DNA of 64,000 bases. Source: a virus. The DNA lies in IMG/VR virus record IMGVR_UViG_3300027747_004779, positions 62,001 to 126,000 of that record; one strand, 5' to 3'. Made by a program: the position numbers and the translations under genes. This document shows, one piece after another, positions 17,012-24,988 of this stretch (its first letter is position 1; each line of letters starts with the position of its first letter). The notes under the pieces were generated by a model. The model was not told where the DNA came from and made no database searches. It was given only the letters and a program-made list of their open reading frames with translations.

Positions 17012-17859
17012 TACAGGTCCTTGAGCAGTTCCTTAATCGAAGCATCTTCGTCTTCGGTTGGCTTTGCAGCCTTCTTAGCAACTACTTGAACCGATGGTGT
17101 TGGAGCTGACGTTTTCGGCGTTACAGCTTCTACAGCTTCTTCAACATCCTTAGTACCATGATAATGCTCATCCAGGATATTCTTAAGCTCATCATAACTC
17201 TTAACACTTACATAAGATTCAAGATCAAATGCACTATTATAGATCTTATTATAGCCATCTTCATCAAGACCTTCAATTTCTTTAGGGGTAGAGAACTTCG
17301 ATGAAACGTATGTTGGATAATCGCCCTGTTTTTCAACCTTAATACGAAGGTTACAGCCTTTGGGCGAAAGATCAAAGATACGGGCGCCTAGCTCTGCAGC
17401 TTCTTCACCTTCGATTGCGTCCATAATAATCTTATGAAGCTGGCGACCAAAACGTACAATTTTTACTTTACCGTTATTTTCAGAGTTAACAGGATCATTT
17501 ACAACATATACATTCACCAACCAATTTTCACGACGCTTAATAGCGAGAGCTTTTTCTTTTTCTTTTTCTGTACCATTGCGAAGAACTCTGTAGCGCTCCT
17601 CGGCAATAGGATCACGCTGATTCCAAGTTGTCGGGCTAACAGCGGTAACTAACTGACCGGTCGTAAGACTATTCCAGCCATAAGAATAATAATGAAAGAA
17701 TGTCTTTGCAGCATCCTTAACATTAGGTAAAAGTCTAACAGTATAAGTATTGCCTGCCTCTGTGCGCAAGTAATCCTTAATTTTAGAAGAAGTAGACTCG
17801 TTATTTTTTGTCAAAGCACCCTTAATGCTTTCAAACATCGATGTAGTAAATGTATTCAT
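17011..17859 (-). CDS. 32: Single-stranded DNA-binding protein gp32
   Basis: 282 aa from ATG 17859 (T4 gp32 is 301 aa); 12 earlier codons are ignored because a sigma70-like promoter overlaps them. It has a basic N-terminus, an OB-fold core (TYTVRLLPNVKD, FFHYYSYGWNS, NWLVNVYVVNDP, VKIVRFGRQLHKII) and an acidic tail (EDEDASIKELLKDL) for protein partners. Unlike T4 gp32 it has no Cys/His zinc cluster: the only Cys is in KGCNLRI. Confidence 0.9.
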   Translation of the reverse strand: MNTFTTSMFESIKGALTKNNESTSSKIKDYLRTEAGNTYTVRLLPNVKDAAKTFFHYYSYGWNSLTTGQLVTAVSPTTWNQRDPIAEERYRVLRNGTEKEKEKALAIKRRENWLVNVYVVNDPVNSENNGKVKIVRFGRQLHKIIMDAIEGEEAAELGARIFDLSPKGCNLRIKVEKQGDYPTYVSSKFSTPKEIEGLDEDGYNKIYNSAFDLESYVSVKSYDELKNILDEHYHGTKDVEEAVEAVTPKTSAPTPSVQVVAKKAAKPTEDEDASIKELLKDL

Positions 17860-17867
17860 ATTAAAGT

Positions 17868-17895
17868 ATGATATATTCAAATAAAAATAAATCAA
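17868..17895 (-). promoter_or_regulatory. Sigma70-like promoter TTGATT-16-TATCAT
   Basis: -10 box ends 8 nt before ATG 17859 of gp32; -35 overlaps the stop of the upstream gene. Confidence 0.6.
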
Positions 17896-18533
17896 GCATA
17901 TTTGCTAGAAATCTTTTTAAGGCCGAGGTCTACAAGTCTTAAAGCCTTTTTTGAATTATAAAGCTTTGTTCTATACGTAGATATGTTGTTGTAAAAATCG
18001 TCGCCAATAATAAACCGTATTATTTCAGGATCTCTGCTCTTGAGATTTTTCTCAAATACCTCAAACCCTAAAAGCGTATATATGTTAACTTTATGCTCTT
18101 TTAAATGAACCATAAATGAATATTCATTATTTGTTTTGTGATTAATATAATTTTGAGGGCTTACCTTAGCTTCATTGCAAAAATTTAGTATAAACACTAG
18201 TGATTGTTTAATATTGGATAATTGTTCTTCGCTATCAGGATCCATATTAACAATTTTTTTCTGAAATAGGGTATAGGATTTTGTAGCTTTAAGACTGGCA
18301 TAATAGTCAAGAGGAAAATAAGGCTCGTCAGGGTAGAGACTATAAGGGGCTTTAAAATAGTCCTCAATCTTAATATGAGGGAACTTTTTTAAAAATGTTG
18401 CAATGCGTTTAATTGCAATAAACTGCGCTTCGTCAATTTTTTCAAAATTTTTACGAAGCTTAAAGGGCTTGTTCTTACTCGATCTAGAAACAGCTAAGTA
18501 TGTGTTGTAAATGTGCTTTTCGAATGTCGTCAT
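17892..18533 (-). CDS. Unknown protein next to gp32, position of helicase loader
   Basis: 213 aa, almost all helix, basic. In T4 the gene beside gp32 is the helicase loader gp59 (217 aa), so size and place match. I cannot align the sequence to gp59 by eye. Notable segment: RFIIGDDFYNNISTYRTKLYNSKKALRLV. ATG overlaps the stop of the bS21 gene. Confidence 0.55.
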   Translation of the reverse strand: MTTFEKHIYNTYLAVSRSSKNKPFKLRKNFEKIDEAQFIAIKRIATFLKKFPHIKIEDYFKAPYSLYPDEPYFPLDYYASLKATKSYTLFQKKIVNMDPDSEEQLSNIKQSLVFILNFCNEAKVSPQNYINHKTNNEYSFMVHLKEHKVNIYTLLGFEVFEKNLKSRDPEIIRFIIGDDFYNNISTYRTKLYNSKKALRLVDLGLKKISSKYA

Positions 18534-18748
18534 TAATTATAGAATTTCCACTTATTACGGGAAAGTTCTTTTTTGACGCGACGCATCTTACTTGGCTTGT
18601 AGTGACACCTTTTAAGTCTTAAAACGTCTAAAACGCCTGACTTTAAAAATTCTCTGCTAAACTTATTAAGGGCTTTTTCAAAATAAGCTTTATCAAGACT
18701 CTTCTTACCATTTAAAGATACTTCTGCATTAGGGTGTTTTTTACTCAT
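18533..18748 (-). CDS. rpsU: Ribosomal protein bS21 homologue
   Basis: 71 aa, very basic. The core FEKALNKFSREFLKSGVLDVLRLKRCHYKPSKMRR-type pattern follows bS21 (F..AL..FKR...K.GvL.e.r.r..y.kPs..R). bS21 sits on the small subunit near the 3' end of 16S rRNA and affects mRNA start-site choice. Phage copies are known in pelagiphage HTVC008M and large phages. Coupled by ATGA to the gene upstream and TAATG downstream. Confidence 0.75.
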   Translation of the reverse strand: MSKKHPNAEVSLNGKKSLDKAYFEKALNKFSREFLKSGVLDVLRLKRCHYKPSKMRRVKKELSRNKWKFYN

Positions 18749-19032
18749 AAAAATAGACTCTTTTTGGAACTGTTTAAAAACTTCATAACGTATTTACTTT
18801 TATACAATGTTGAATCAAAATGCAAGAAAAATTTAATTGCACTAAAATCATTTTTAATGTCACAATATGCTTTAAAAAGATCTCGAAGTGCTCTTTTTTT
18901 AAGTAATAAAATAAAAACATTAGCTAAATTAAGCTTCTTAGTATTGGTAAGTGTCACAAATGAACAAAAAGATAAGAACAAATGTGTCTGCTCATACTCT
19001 GTCATTTGCTTAGATGGATCAAATGTATTCAC
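18745..19032 (-). CDS. Unknown protein upstream of bS21
   Basis: 95 aa from GTG 19032 (a TTG at 19038 is the alternative). Hydrophobic helix-rich middle and Lys/Phe/Ser-rich end. It is kept as real because its stop overlaps the bS21 ATG (ATGA) and the opposite frame has no such coupling. A weak TTTACA-16-TAGTAT promoter lies just upstream. Confidence 0.5.
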   Translation of the reverse strand: MNTFDPSKQMTEYEQTHLFLSFCSFVTLTNTKKLNLANVFILLLKKRALRDLFKAYCDIKNDFSAIKFFLHFDSTLYKSKYVMKFLNSSKKSLFL

Positions 19033-19070
19033 TGTCAATACTAATTATTGACTATTTATTGTAAATCCAT

Positions 19071-20396
19071 CTATCCCAACGCTAATTTTGTCAATGTATT
19101 AATCGATGATGCACTCCCTTCTGTATCGTTTATATGTTCGTCCTCTGTAATAGTAAGTGTAGTATAATCAATTCTCATAGGGCAGAATCCGAAATTGGGT
19201 CCAAATCGATTTTTCATAAAGCCCATCTTGATAACACCTAGCTCTTTATCAGTATCTTCCTGCCATACACTTAATATCACGTCACCGGTCATTGCTAACC
19301 CAATACTTTCTGAGATAGTTTTAAGACCGGGCTCAGATATTTCATAACCATCTCTATTGAGCTGTGTAGCTGAAATAATAGGGCAATTAAAGTCATACGT
19401 TAATGCGCGTAGTTGTTCAGTGCAGATTTTAATTCTTTCATAACTGCTATCGCCCATTGTTGAGTTGAGCAAATTAACGTAATCGAGAACAATAGCATCA
19501 ATTTTTATTCCTTTTTGTGTAAGTTTTCTTACAAAAGCTTTTAAATGATTGCAAGTTATTGTAGCAGGTGGAAACTCTTTAATAATAATTTTAGAGCTTG
19601 GATTCTCGATACAATACTCGGAAATTTGACTCTTAAGATTCTGAGATTCAACTTTAAGCTGGCCAAGGGGTATCTTAGATACACTTGAACAGAGTCGCTT
19701 TGCATATACAAGCTCAGGCATTTCAAGAGAGACTAAGAGTACTGTCTTGCCTTGTTTAGCAATATTAATTGCAACGTTACCAAGAAAAATACTTTTTCCA
19801 ATATTAGTTTCACCAGCAAACAGGTATAATGCACGACCGGATTCTAAAAAACCTCCACCGATTTTATCATCAAGCCATTTCCACTTTGAGGGAATATATC
19901 TGTCTGTAGAGTTTAAATCATCAATAACACGATCCACATCAGTAAATAAATCTAAACCTATTTCAGTTGCGAGGGTAATACTGCATGCCTTTTCAAACTT
20001 ATCCAAAATTTTAGATGTATCGACTTCGTTTTTATTAATATCATCTACTACATCCATCATAGTATGATATACTGCCTTCTCTTTTAAAAATATTTCTGTA
20101 TTCGTCGAGAGCTCATCATTATTAAGATTTTTATCTATGCCAGTAAACAGATTAACAACATTTTTAAGAGATGTCTTTAGTTCGTCTGTTGTTAAATAGG
20201 ATTTAATTTCAGTAATAGTCGGTTTAGTATTTCTTTTTTCGTAAAAATCGCGAATAATGGTAAAAATAGCTTTTATATCTTTGTTTTTAAAATAAAGTGG
20301 TTTAACGTAATCAACAATAGAAGCAAGGTACGTATCGTCAGTAAGGCTTTTGTAGGCGATTACTGTTTCAAAATAGTCTAAATCTAACTTCGCCAT
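19071..20396 (-). CDS. 41: Replicative DNA helicase gp41 (DnaB type)
   Basis: 441 aa (T4 gp41 is 475 aa). N-terminal helical domain, then a RecA-like core: Walker A AGETNIGKSI near residue 192, Walker B DAIVLDYVNLL, and the SATQLNRDG sensor loop. It forms a hexamer that unwinds DNA at the fork and works with primase gp61. Own promoter with the -10 box 6 nt from the ATG. Confidence 0.93.
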   Translation of the reverse strand: MAKLDLDYFETVIAYKSLTDDTYLASIVDYVKPLYFKNKDIKAIFTIIRDFYEKRNTKPTITEIKSYLTTDELKTSLKNVVNLFTGIDKNLNNDELSTNTEIFLKEKAVYHTMMDVVDDINKNEVDTSKILDKFEKACSITLATEIGLDLFTDVDRVIDDLNSTDRYIPSKWKWLDDKIGGGFLESGRALYLFAGETNIGKSIFLGNVAINIAKQGKTVLLVSLEMPELVYAKRLCSSVSKIPLGQLKVESQNLKSQISEYCIENPSSKIIIKEFPPATITCNHLKAFVRKLTQKGIKIDAIVLDYVNLLNSTMGDSSYERIKICTEQLRALTYDFNCPIISATQLNRDGYEISEPGLKTISESIGLAMTGDVILSVWQEDTDKELGVIKMGFMKNRFGPNFGFCPMRIDYTTLTITEDEHINDTEGSASSINTLTKLALG

Positions 20397-20402
20397 TAAT
20401 CT

Positions 20403-20430
20403 ATAATATAGTATTTTTTCTTGTTATCAA
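20403..20430 (-). promoter_or_regulatory. Sigma70-like promoter TTGATA-16-TATTAT
   Basis: -10 box ends 6 nt before ATG 20396 of gp41. Confidence 0.7.
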
Positions 20431-21095
20431 TGTGTGCTATATTCTTTTAGAAATTTCTCTTGGCTAGCATTAAAGTTTTTATCTTCAAAGCTTAATAGCC
20501 CGGGCGAATTATGCATAACCCAGATAGGGGCAACTCCAAGCTTTAGTTTCTTTTTATTTGCATCAATACAGCTAGCAATATCGTAATGATGAAACTTGTA
20601 GTTTTCATTAAACTTCCAGCCGGTCTCTTTGACACTTTTTGTTTTTATAGAAAGAAATAACCCATCTAATATGGCAACGCGTGCGGGTGTCGGTCCAAAA
20701 TTGGTAACCATAATTTGGTCCTTGCTACATGGGTGTGAAACTGCGCCATGTAAATTGTTACTTTGAAATCCTCCGCACATTAAATGCCATAAAGCTGGTG
20801 CTTTAATTGTAGGGTTAACGCCGCCTGCAAGGCCAACAATATCAAATTGAGTATGTGCTTTGATTAATTTTTCACAAACACCGAGATCGTCAACATATAC
20901 GTCATCATGGAGAAAAACAATATAATCAAAATCATTTAAATGTTCTTTTAAAATAGAATTATACATTACGCTCAGGCCTTCTTTGTTGTTAGCGTCATAA
21001 TACACATCGATATCATTCAACCGTGATAATGATTTGTAAGCTAATGTCTCTTCAGCATTATCTCCTTTTGTTGTAAAATAAAAAGCGATCTTCAT
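20427..21095 (-). CDS. GT-A type glycosyltransferase
   Basis: 222 aa. The N-terminus ends in YIVFLHDDVYVDD, placing an Asp pair where GT-A enzymes bind the metal and nucleotide sugar. Later features are GLAGGVNPT, DGLFLSIKT and FHHYDIASC, as in StrF/GT2-like proteins. It overlaps the amidotransferase upstream by ATGA, so the two are co-expressed and may act on one compound. Confidence 0.7.
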   Translation of the reverse strand: MKIAFYFTTKGDNAEETLAYKSLSRLNDIDVYYDANNKEGLSVMYNSILKEHLNDFDYIVFLHDDVYVDDLGVCEKLIKAHTQFDIVGLAGGVNPTIKAPALWHLMCGGFQSNNLHGAVSHPCSKDQIMVTNFGPTPARVAILDGLFLSIKTKSVKETGWKFNENYKFHHYDIASCIDANKKKLKLGVAPIWVMHNSPGLLSFEDKNFNASQEKFLKEYSTH

Positions 21096-21775
21096 GGTGT
21101 AAAAAATGGTGAGTTAGGGGTAAATTTACCAACAGAAGTAATGCCTTCTTGTGTTAAAAGATATAATAACCCCTCTTCTAATGCAACATATCCGGGTTCG
21201 GGTAGAGATGAAAACTCATTATTAATAAAGTCAGCATATAGTGTACTACCGGAGCGAGCAATATATATGTTCCCGCTCTTTTGATTGTACATCCAGAGCC
21301 CGAACGTGCCTTTGAGTTGTGAAAGCGTTCGAACAATGCCTGCTACCTCGTCCTTAATACTCTTCTCGTTTATATGCAACAGTACAGGTATTACAGATGA
21401 ATCAACAACGTTAAAAGCTTTCTTATCCGGTATCAAGGCTTTAAGCTGCTTATCGTTAGTTAAGACGCCGTTATGAGCTATTAGCCAATCTTTATACTGA
21501 AATGGATGTGAAGTTGCTGGAGTAAACTTTCGTTGCGATGAAGTAGGGGCTTGCGTATGGCCTAAGTAATAATTAAAGTCATTAATATACTTCTTCTTTT
21601 TACCGTATTCAATAATTAGCTTATTGTTTAATTGTGTAACGCCTGGAGTCTTCAAAATAGCGTGCAATCTCTTGCCAATCAATAAGCCTCCATAAGAAAA
21701 GTTACCTCTTTTCTTGTTATTATTATAAAGCTTTACGTATTTCGTAAACTCTTTAGCTCCAAATATGCCGCAAAT
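21092..21775 (-). CDS. Class II glutamine amidotransferase, ATT start
   Basis: 227 aa. Reading from ATT 21775 gives M-C-G-I-F-G, with the catalytic Cys at position 2 that this N-terminal-nucleophile family needs. YLGHTQAPTS and SHPF...WLIAHNGVLTN are the family's glutamine-site motifs. No ATG, GTG or TTG exists in frame upstream of the Cys. AGGAGG lies 8 nt before ATT. It releases ammonia from glutamine, but no synthetase domain is attached. The partner could be QueC (22716) or the glycosyltransferase downstream. Confidence 0.85.
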   Translation of the reverse strand: MCGIFGAKEFTKYVKLYNNNKKRGNFSYGGLLIGKRLHAILKTPGVTQLNNKLIIEYGKKKKYINDFNYYLGHTQAPTSSQRKFTPATSHPFQYKDWLIAHNGVLTNDKQLKALIPDKKAFNVVDSSVIPVLLHINEKSIKDEVAGIVRTLSQLKGTFGLWMYNQKSGNIYIARSGSTLYADFINNEFSSLPEPGYVALEEGLLYLLTQEGITSVGKFTPNSPFFTP

Positions 21776-21782
21776 AACATTA

Positions 21783-21788
21783 TCCTCC
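21783..21788 (-). promoter_or_regulatory. Strong Shine-Dalgarno AGGAGG for the amidotransferase
   Basis: Perfect AGGAGG ending 7-8 nt before ATT 21775, and 3 nt before an out-of-frame ATG. Such a site is otherwise almost absent from this window and supports the ATT start. Confidence 0.75.
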
Positions 21789-21794
21789 TGATTT

Positions 21795-21822
21795 ATTATA
21801 ATAAAAAGAATAAATAATTCAA
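21795..21822 (-). promoter_or_regulatory. Sigma70-like promoter TTGAAT-16-TATAAT
   Basis: Would give the amidotransferase mRNA a leader of about 13 nt carrying AGGAGG, unlike the other promoters here. Confidence 0.65.
21809..21816 (+). promoter_or_regulatory. Late promoter (AATAAATA)
   Basis: Late element 7 nt before ATG 21824; abuts the -35 box of the opposite-strand promoter. Confidence 0.7.
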
Positions 21823-21823
21823 G

Positions 21824-22732
21824 ATGAATAAGGATAGTAAACTCATATTCGAGGCATATTTAACAAAGAAACCTGTATTAAGTGAAGCTCCAATATATGG
21901 GCCGGGAGATTTAGACTATACCGGCGATATTGAAAGCGCCCCGGGAGGTGGTTACGGTGTTGGAACAGCTGCGGCAAAAGAGGGTAAAACAAAGACTGAG
22001 ATTGCCAACCGTATTCTTAATGCTGTCAAAACAAAGCTTTTTAAACCTGCAGCACATACAATCGATGGCAAAGAATATCAACTTTATTATCCTGGTAGTA
22101 AAATGAAGTTTAGAACAGAACTAGAAAATTTAATTAAAAACGAACTTAAGATAGGTGGTACAGCAGCCAAGTATACGGCGCGAGTAATTGATAATTTACT
22201 TAACGTTTTACGTGTAGATGTTGAAGGTGGTGCAGCTGCGTCGCCCGTACAGGTTAAGAAAGCTATTGACACCGGTGTACAGGGTAAGCCGGTATCTGGT
22301 GAGGGATCAACACAACCTGCTGCTCCTCAAGCTGCAGCAAACGTTTTCGTAAAAAATCCTCTTGTTCGTTTTATTAAAGAGTTTATGCCGATTTTTGTTG
22401 AACTACCTGATGAAATTACAACTTCAGGTAAGAAAGACTTTTACGAGTCGGATGAACTTCAGAACGAAGTCAAAGAAGCTATTACAAGAGCTTACGACGA
22501 AGCAAAAGCTAAGGATAAAGAGCTTATAAATGATTTCATCGATTCACTCAAACACAAAAACAGTTATATGCCTCAAGCTGAGGCACAAGCTAAAGAAGGT
22601 GAAGGTACCGGTGAAACCCCAACGGTTGATGAATATCCGGAAGATGATGATGTTACCGGTACATTAAGAGATATTGGCGCGTTACCGGGTAAAGTCGGTC
22701 GTGACCCGGGTAGCTTTAGCTACGGCGATTAA
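21824..22732 (+). CDS. Late protein with double capsid-targeting-like tag
   Basis: 302 aa. The N-terminus has two (L/I)-x-E sites: KLIFE at about residue 10 and VLSE near residue 21. A Gly-rich linker follows, then helical segments separated by Ala/Pro linkers and an acidic C-terminus (EYPEDDDVTG). Composition fits an internal head protein. Its last 17 bp overlap the end of queC. Function unknown. Confidence 0.65.
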   Translation: MNKDSKLIFEAYLTKKPVLSEAPIYGPGDLDYTGDIESAPGGGYGVGTAAAKEGKTKTEIANRILNAVKTKLFKPAAHTIDGKEYQLYYPGSKMKFRTELENLIKNELKIGGTAAKYTARVIDNLLNVLRVDVEGGAAASPVQVKKAIDTGVQGKPVSGEGSTQPAAPQAAANVFVKNPLVRFIKEFMPIFVELPDEITTSGKKDFYESDELQNEVKEAITRAYDEAKAKDKELINDFIDSLKHKNSYMPQAEAQAKEGEGTGETPTVDEYPEDDDVTGTLRDIGALPGKVGRDPGSFSYGD

Positions 22733-23465
22733 TTGTTTTACAATTATACTTTTTCCAGGGTATCGTTATTTTATAAGAAATAGGGTCTATATACCCCGCA
22801 TCTATAAAGCCTTTTATTCTCAAAGAGCACGCAGTACATTCACCGCAAGCCTGTTCTTCACCCTCATAACAAGTCCAAGTCTGGCTAAAATCCACTCCAA
22901 GCTTTATACCCAGTTTAATGATTTCTTCTTTGGATTTATCAATTAACGGTGCTTGAACAGTAATTCTATTTCTGCGGTTCAAAGCTGATACATTATTAAT
23001 TTGCTCCAAAAATTCTTCGCTACCATCCCAGAACCCTGCAACACTGTCAGCCTGTGCAGCACCATGAAAAACAGTGCTGGCCCCATAGTTTTCTGCTATT
23101 GCAAGTGAAATGCTAAGCAGCATTAAGTTTCTATAGGGAACATAGTTTACCGTCTGCGGGTCGCCCATTACATCCTTGGCTTTAGCTACTGCAACCTTGT
23201 TGTTAAGAAGTGAAGAAACTTGACATATATCTTTAAAAAACGGTAATTTTATATGTTGACTATCAACTGGCATGTCAACTGATTCAATCTGAAATGACGC
23301 GCAGTTTATTTCTTTATCACGATGCTTCTGCCCGTAGTCATAGTTGACCGTAATTACTTTATCATACTCGCTTGCAGCTAAATGTAACAGTACAGAACTA
23401 TCCATTCCCCCGGAAATAGGGACTACTGCTTTACGCGATAGGTGCTTCTTCGCTTGGCGCTTCAT
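22716..23465 (-). CDS. queC: 7-cyano-7-deazaguanine (preQ0) synthase QueC
   Basis: 249 aa, normal QueC length. PP-loop SGGMDSS near residue 18 binds ATP; C-x7-CGECTAC near the C-terminus is the zinc site. It converts 7-carboxy-7-deazaguanine to preQ0 with ATP and ammonia. The only in-frame ATG overlaps uvsX by 35 nt, so it is expressed from the uvsX transcript. FolE, QueD and QueE are elsewhere in the window. Confidence 0.93.
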   Translation of the reverse strand: MKRQAKKHLSRKAVVPISGGMDSSVLLHLAASEYDKVITVNYDYGQKHRDKEINCASFQIESVDMPVDSQHIKLPFFKDICQVSSLLNNKVAVAKAKDVMGDPQTVNYVPYRNLMLLSISLAIAENYGASTVFHGAAQADSVAGFWDGSEEFLEQINNVSALNRRNRITVQAPLIDKSKEEIIKLGIKLGVDFSQTWTCYEGEEQACGECTACSLRIKGFIDAGYIDPISYKITIPWKKYNCKTINRRS

Positions 23466-24549
23466 TTAAGTTATATTTGTATTCCTCTGTTAAGCGCTTG
23501 TCGAGTTCTGGAATAATAAATTCCTCGTAGAAAGCGGGGTCTTTAGCAAAAGTCTTTGCATAACCCAGTTTATCACCCTTCTTATACTTACCACTAGTAA
23601 CTCCTATGGTATATGTTGCACCATTTTGTTCAACGATACCTCTTGCTGCTGCCATTCCAAGCAACCCACTATACTTGTTAAGTCCTGTCTTAAAAGAAAG
23701 ATACATTTCTGTCTCTAAGAACGGCGGTAAAAAGCGATTCTTTACAGTTAATGCACGAAGTGTTGTACCGCTGTATTTGTTAGCTTCTGCGAGCTTCTTA
23801 TCTTCTGCATCCATGGAGTCCCCCTCGCCTTCCTTCTCGTGGCGCTTGGCTAGCTGTACAAGAATACTAGCCATATATACAGGCCCTGAACCGCCAGCTT
23901 GATTCTTTACAAGACTTGGAAACATTGCAGCTGGATCATCGTATGTATGGTTCGTAAAGAGAATTGTCACGCCAGCTTTTGCAGCTTTAAATGTTAATGT
24001 ACGGAACATGCTCTTTAAAGACTTTGCACGAAGACCCATATCTGATGCGGATTTATCCTTAGCAACGTCATCGAGTTCTTTCTGTGATGCAAGATTACCA
24101 AGACTATCAATACTAATAATAAACTTACCTCTCGCATTATTTTCGATTACGCTATCAAGAAAAGCACTAATCTGATTACGACATTGATCGATGGTATCTA
24201 CTGGTACATATTTTGTATTTTCTGGATCCAATCCAACACCTTTTGTACTATTCTCATCAATAGCGATTTCAGTATCAAATATAACGGGAGTGAGGCCTCT
24301 CTTCTGAGCAGTAGCAAGAATCTTATTTACGATAAAAGTCTTACCCGTTTGACTAGGTCCAGAAAACCCTGTTATTCTTCCCTTAGGCACGCCGCCACCA
24401 CGACAACTGCCACCAAGAATAGCATTAAGAGCGTAGCATCCAGTATCAAACCACTCATCAACTTTACTAAGTGCATTTTCATTTAACATCGAAGCCTCGC
24501 TGTTAAGTTTATCTAGCGACGCGAATATTTTATTAAGATCTTTACTCAT
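23431..24549 (-). CDS. uvsX: RecA-like recombinase UvsX
   Basis: 372 aa (T4 UvsX is 391 aa). Walker A GPSQTGKT near residue 68, Walker B KFIISIDSLGNL, and the LFTNHTYDD segment. It forms filaments on ssDNA and catalyses strand exchange for recombination-dependent replication; partners UvsY and gp32 are present. Promoter -10 box 6 nt from the ATG. Confidence 0.94.
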   Translation of the reverse strand: MSKDLNKIFASLDKLNSEASMLNENALSKVDEWFDTGCYALNAILGGSCRGGGVPKGRITGFSGPSQTGKTFIVNKILATAQKRGLTPVIFDTEIAIDENSTKGVGLDPENTKYVPVDTIDQCRNQISAFLDSVIENNARGKFIISIDSLGNLASQKELDDVAKDKSASDMGLRAKSLKSMFRTLTFKAAKAGVTILFTNHTYDDPAAMFPSLVKNQAGGSGPVYMASILVQLAKRHEKEGEGDSMDAEDKKLAEANKYSGTTLRALTVKNRFLPPFLETEMYLSFKTGLNKYSGLLGMAAARGIVEQNGATYTIGVTSGKYKKGDKLGYAKTFAKDPAFYEEFIIPELDKRLTEEYKYNLNEAPSEEAPIA

Positions 24550-24555
24550 AGATCT

Positions 24556-24583
24556 AGTATATATGAAGTAAATTTAAAAACAA
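24556..24583 (-). promoter_or_regulatory. Sigma70-like promoter TTGTTT-16-TATACT
   Basis: -10 box ends 6 nt before ATG 24549 of uvsX. Confidence 0.6.
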
Positions 24584-24591
24584 GTAAAAAA

Positions 24592-24951
24592 TTACTCGTC
24601 AAACAACTTAATTACTTTTTCGTCGCCGGAATTGCCTGCAGTAGGAGCTACTGTGGCAGCAAACAACTTGTTGTATTGATCAACAAGCCTAGGATCGTTG
24701 TCAATATCTTGACCAAGAACGATCGTCGCGAGGTTAAACTTCCAAACAGTTTCATTCTTTGATTTATCGCCAATAAACTCACGGAAATAAAGTGGAATAG
24801 TCTGCACATTAAGTTGACCCTGTTGTGTGGGCTGTACATGAATAATGGCAGGGTTCTTTACTGTAAGAGATGTCTTGTCAGAATCTACTTGTTCAGCAAG
24901 GATTGTTCTTCCGATGTGATCAATAAAAGTAACTAAATTTTGTTTGCTCAT
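24592..24951 (-). CDS. Unknown beta-rich early protein
   Basis: 119 aa. N-terminal half looks like a small beta barrel (VTFIDHIGRTILAEQVDSD, LTVKNPAIIHVQP), perhaps Sm-like; the rest is irregular. It lies between polymerase and uvsX with its own sigma70-like promoter, so a replication or RNA-related early role is plausible. No firm family. Confidence 0.65.
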   Translation of the reverse strand: MSKQNLVTFIDHIGRTILAEQVDSDKTSLTVKNPAIIHVQPTQQGQLNVQTIPLYFREFIGDKSKNETVWKFNLATIVLGQDIDNDPRLVDQYNKLFAATVAPTAGNSGDEKVIKLFDE

Positions 24952-24957
24952 ACAACT

Positions 24958-24985
24958 AATTTAAAATAAGAAAAAAGAAAATCAA
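24958..24985 (-). promoter_or_regulatory. Sigma70-like promoter TTGATT-16-TAAATT
   Basis: -10 box ends 6 nt before ATG 24951. Confidence 0.55.
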
Positions 24986-24988
24986 CTG

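Noticed and set aside
18734-19051. Plus-strand open frame of 105 codons
   Set aside because: It covers the minus-strand gene that is coupled by ATGA to bS21; it has no promoter, no coupling and a random-looking composition.
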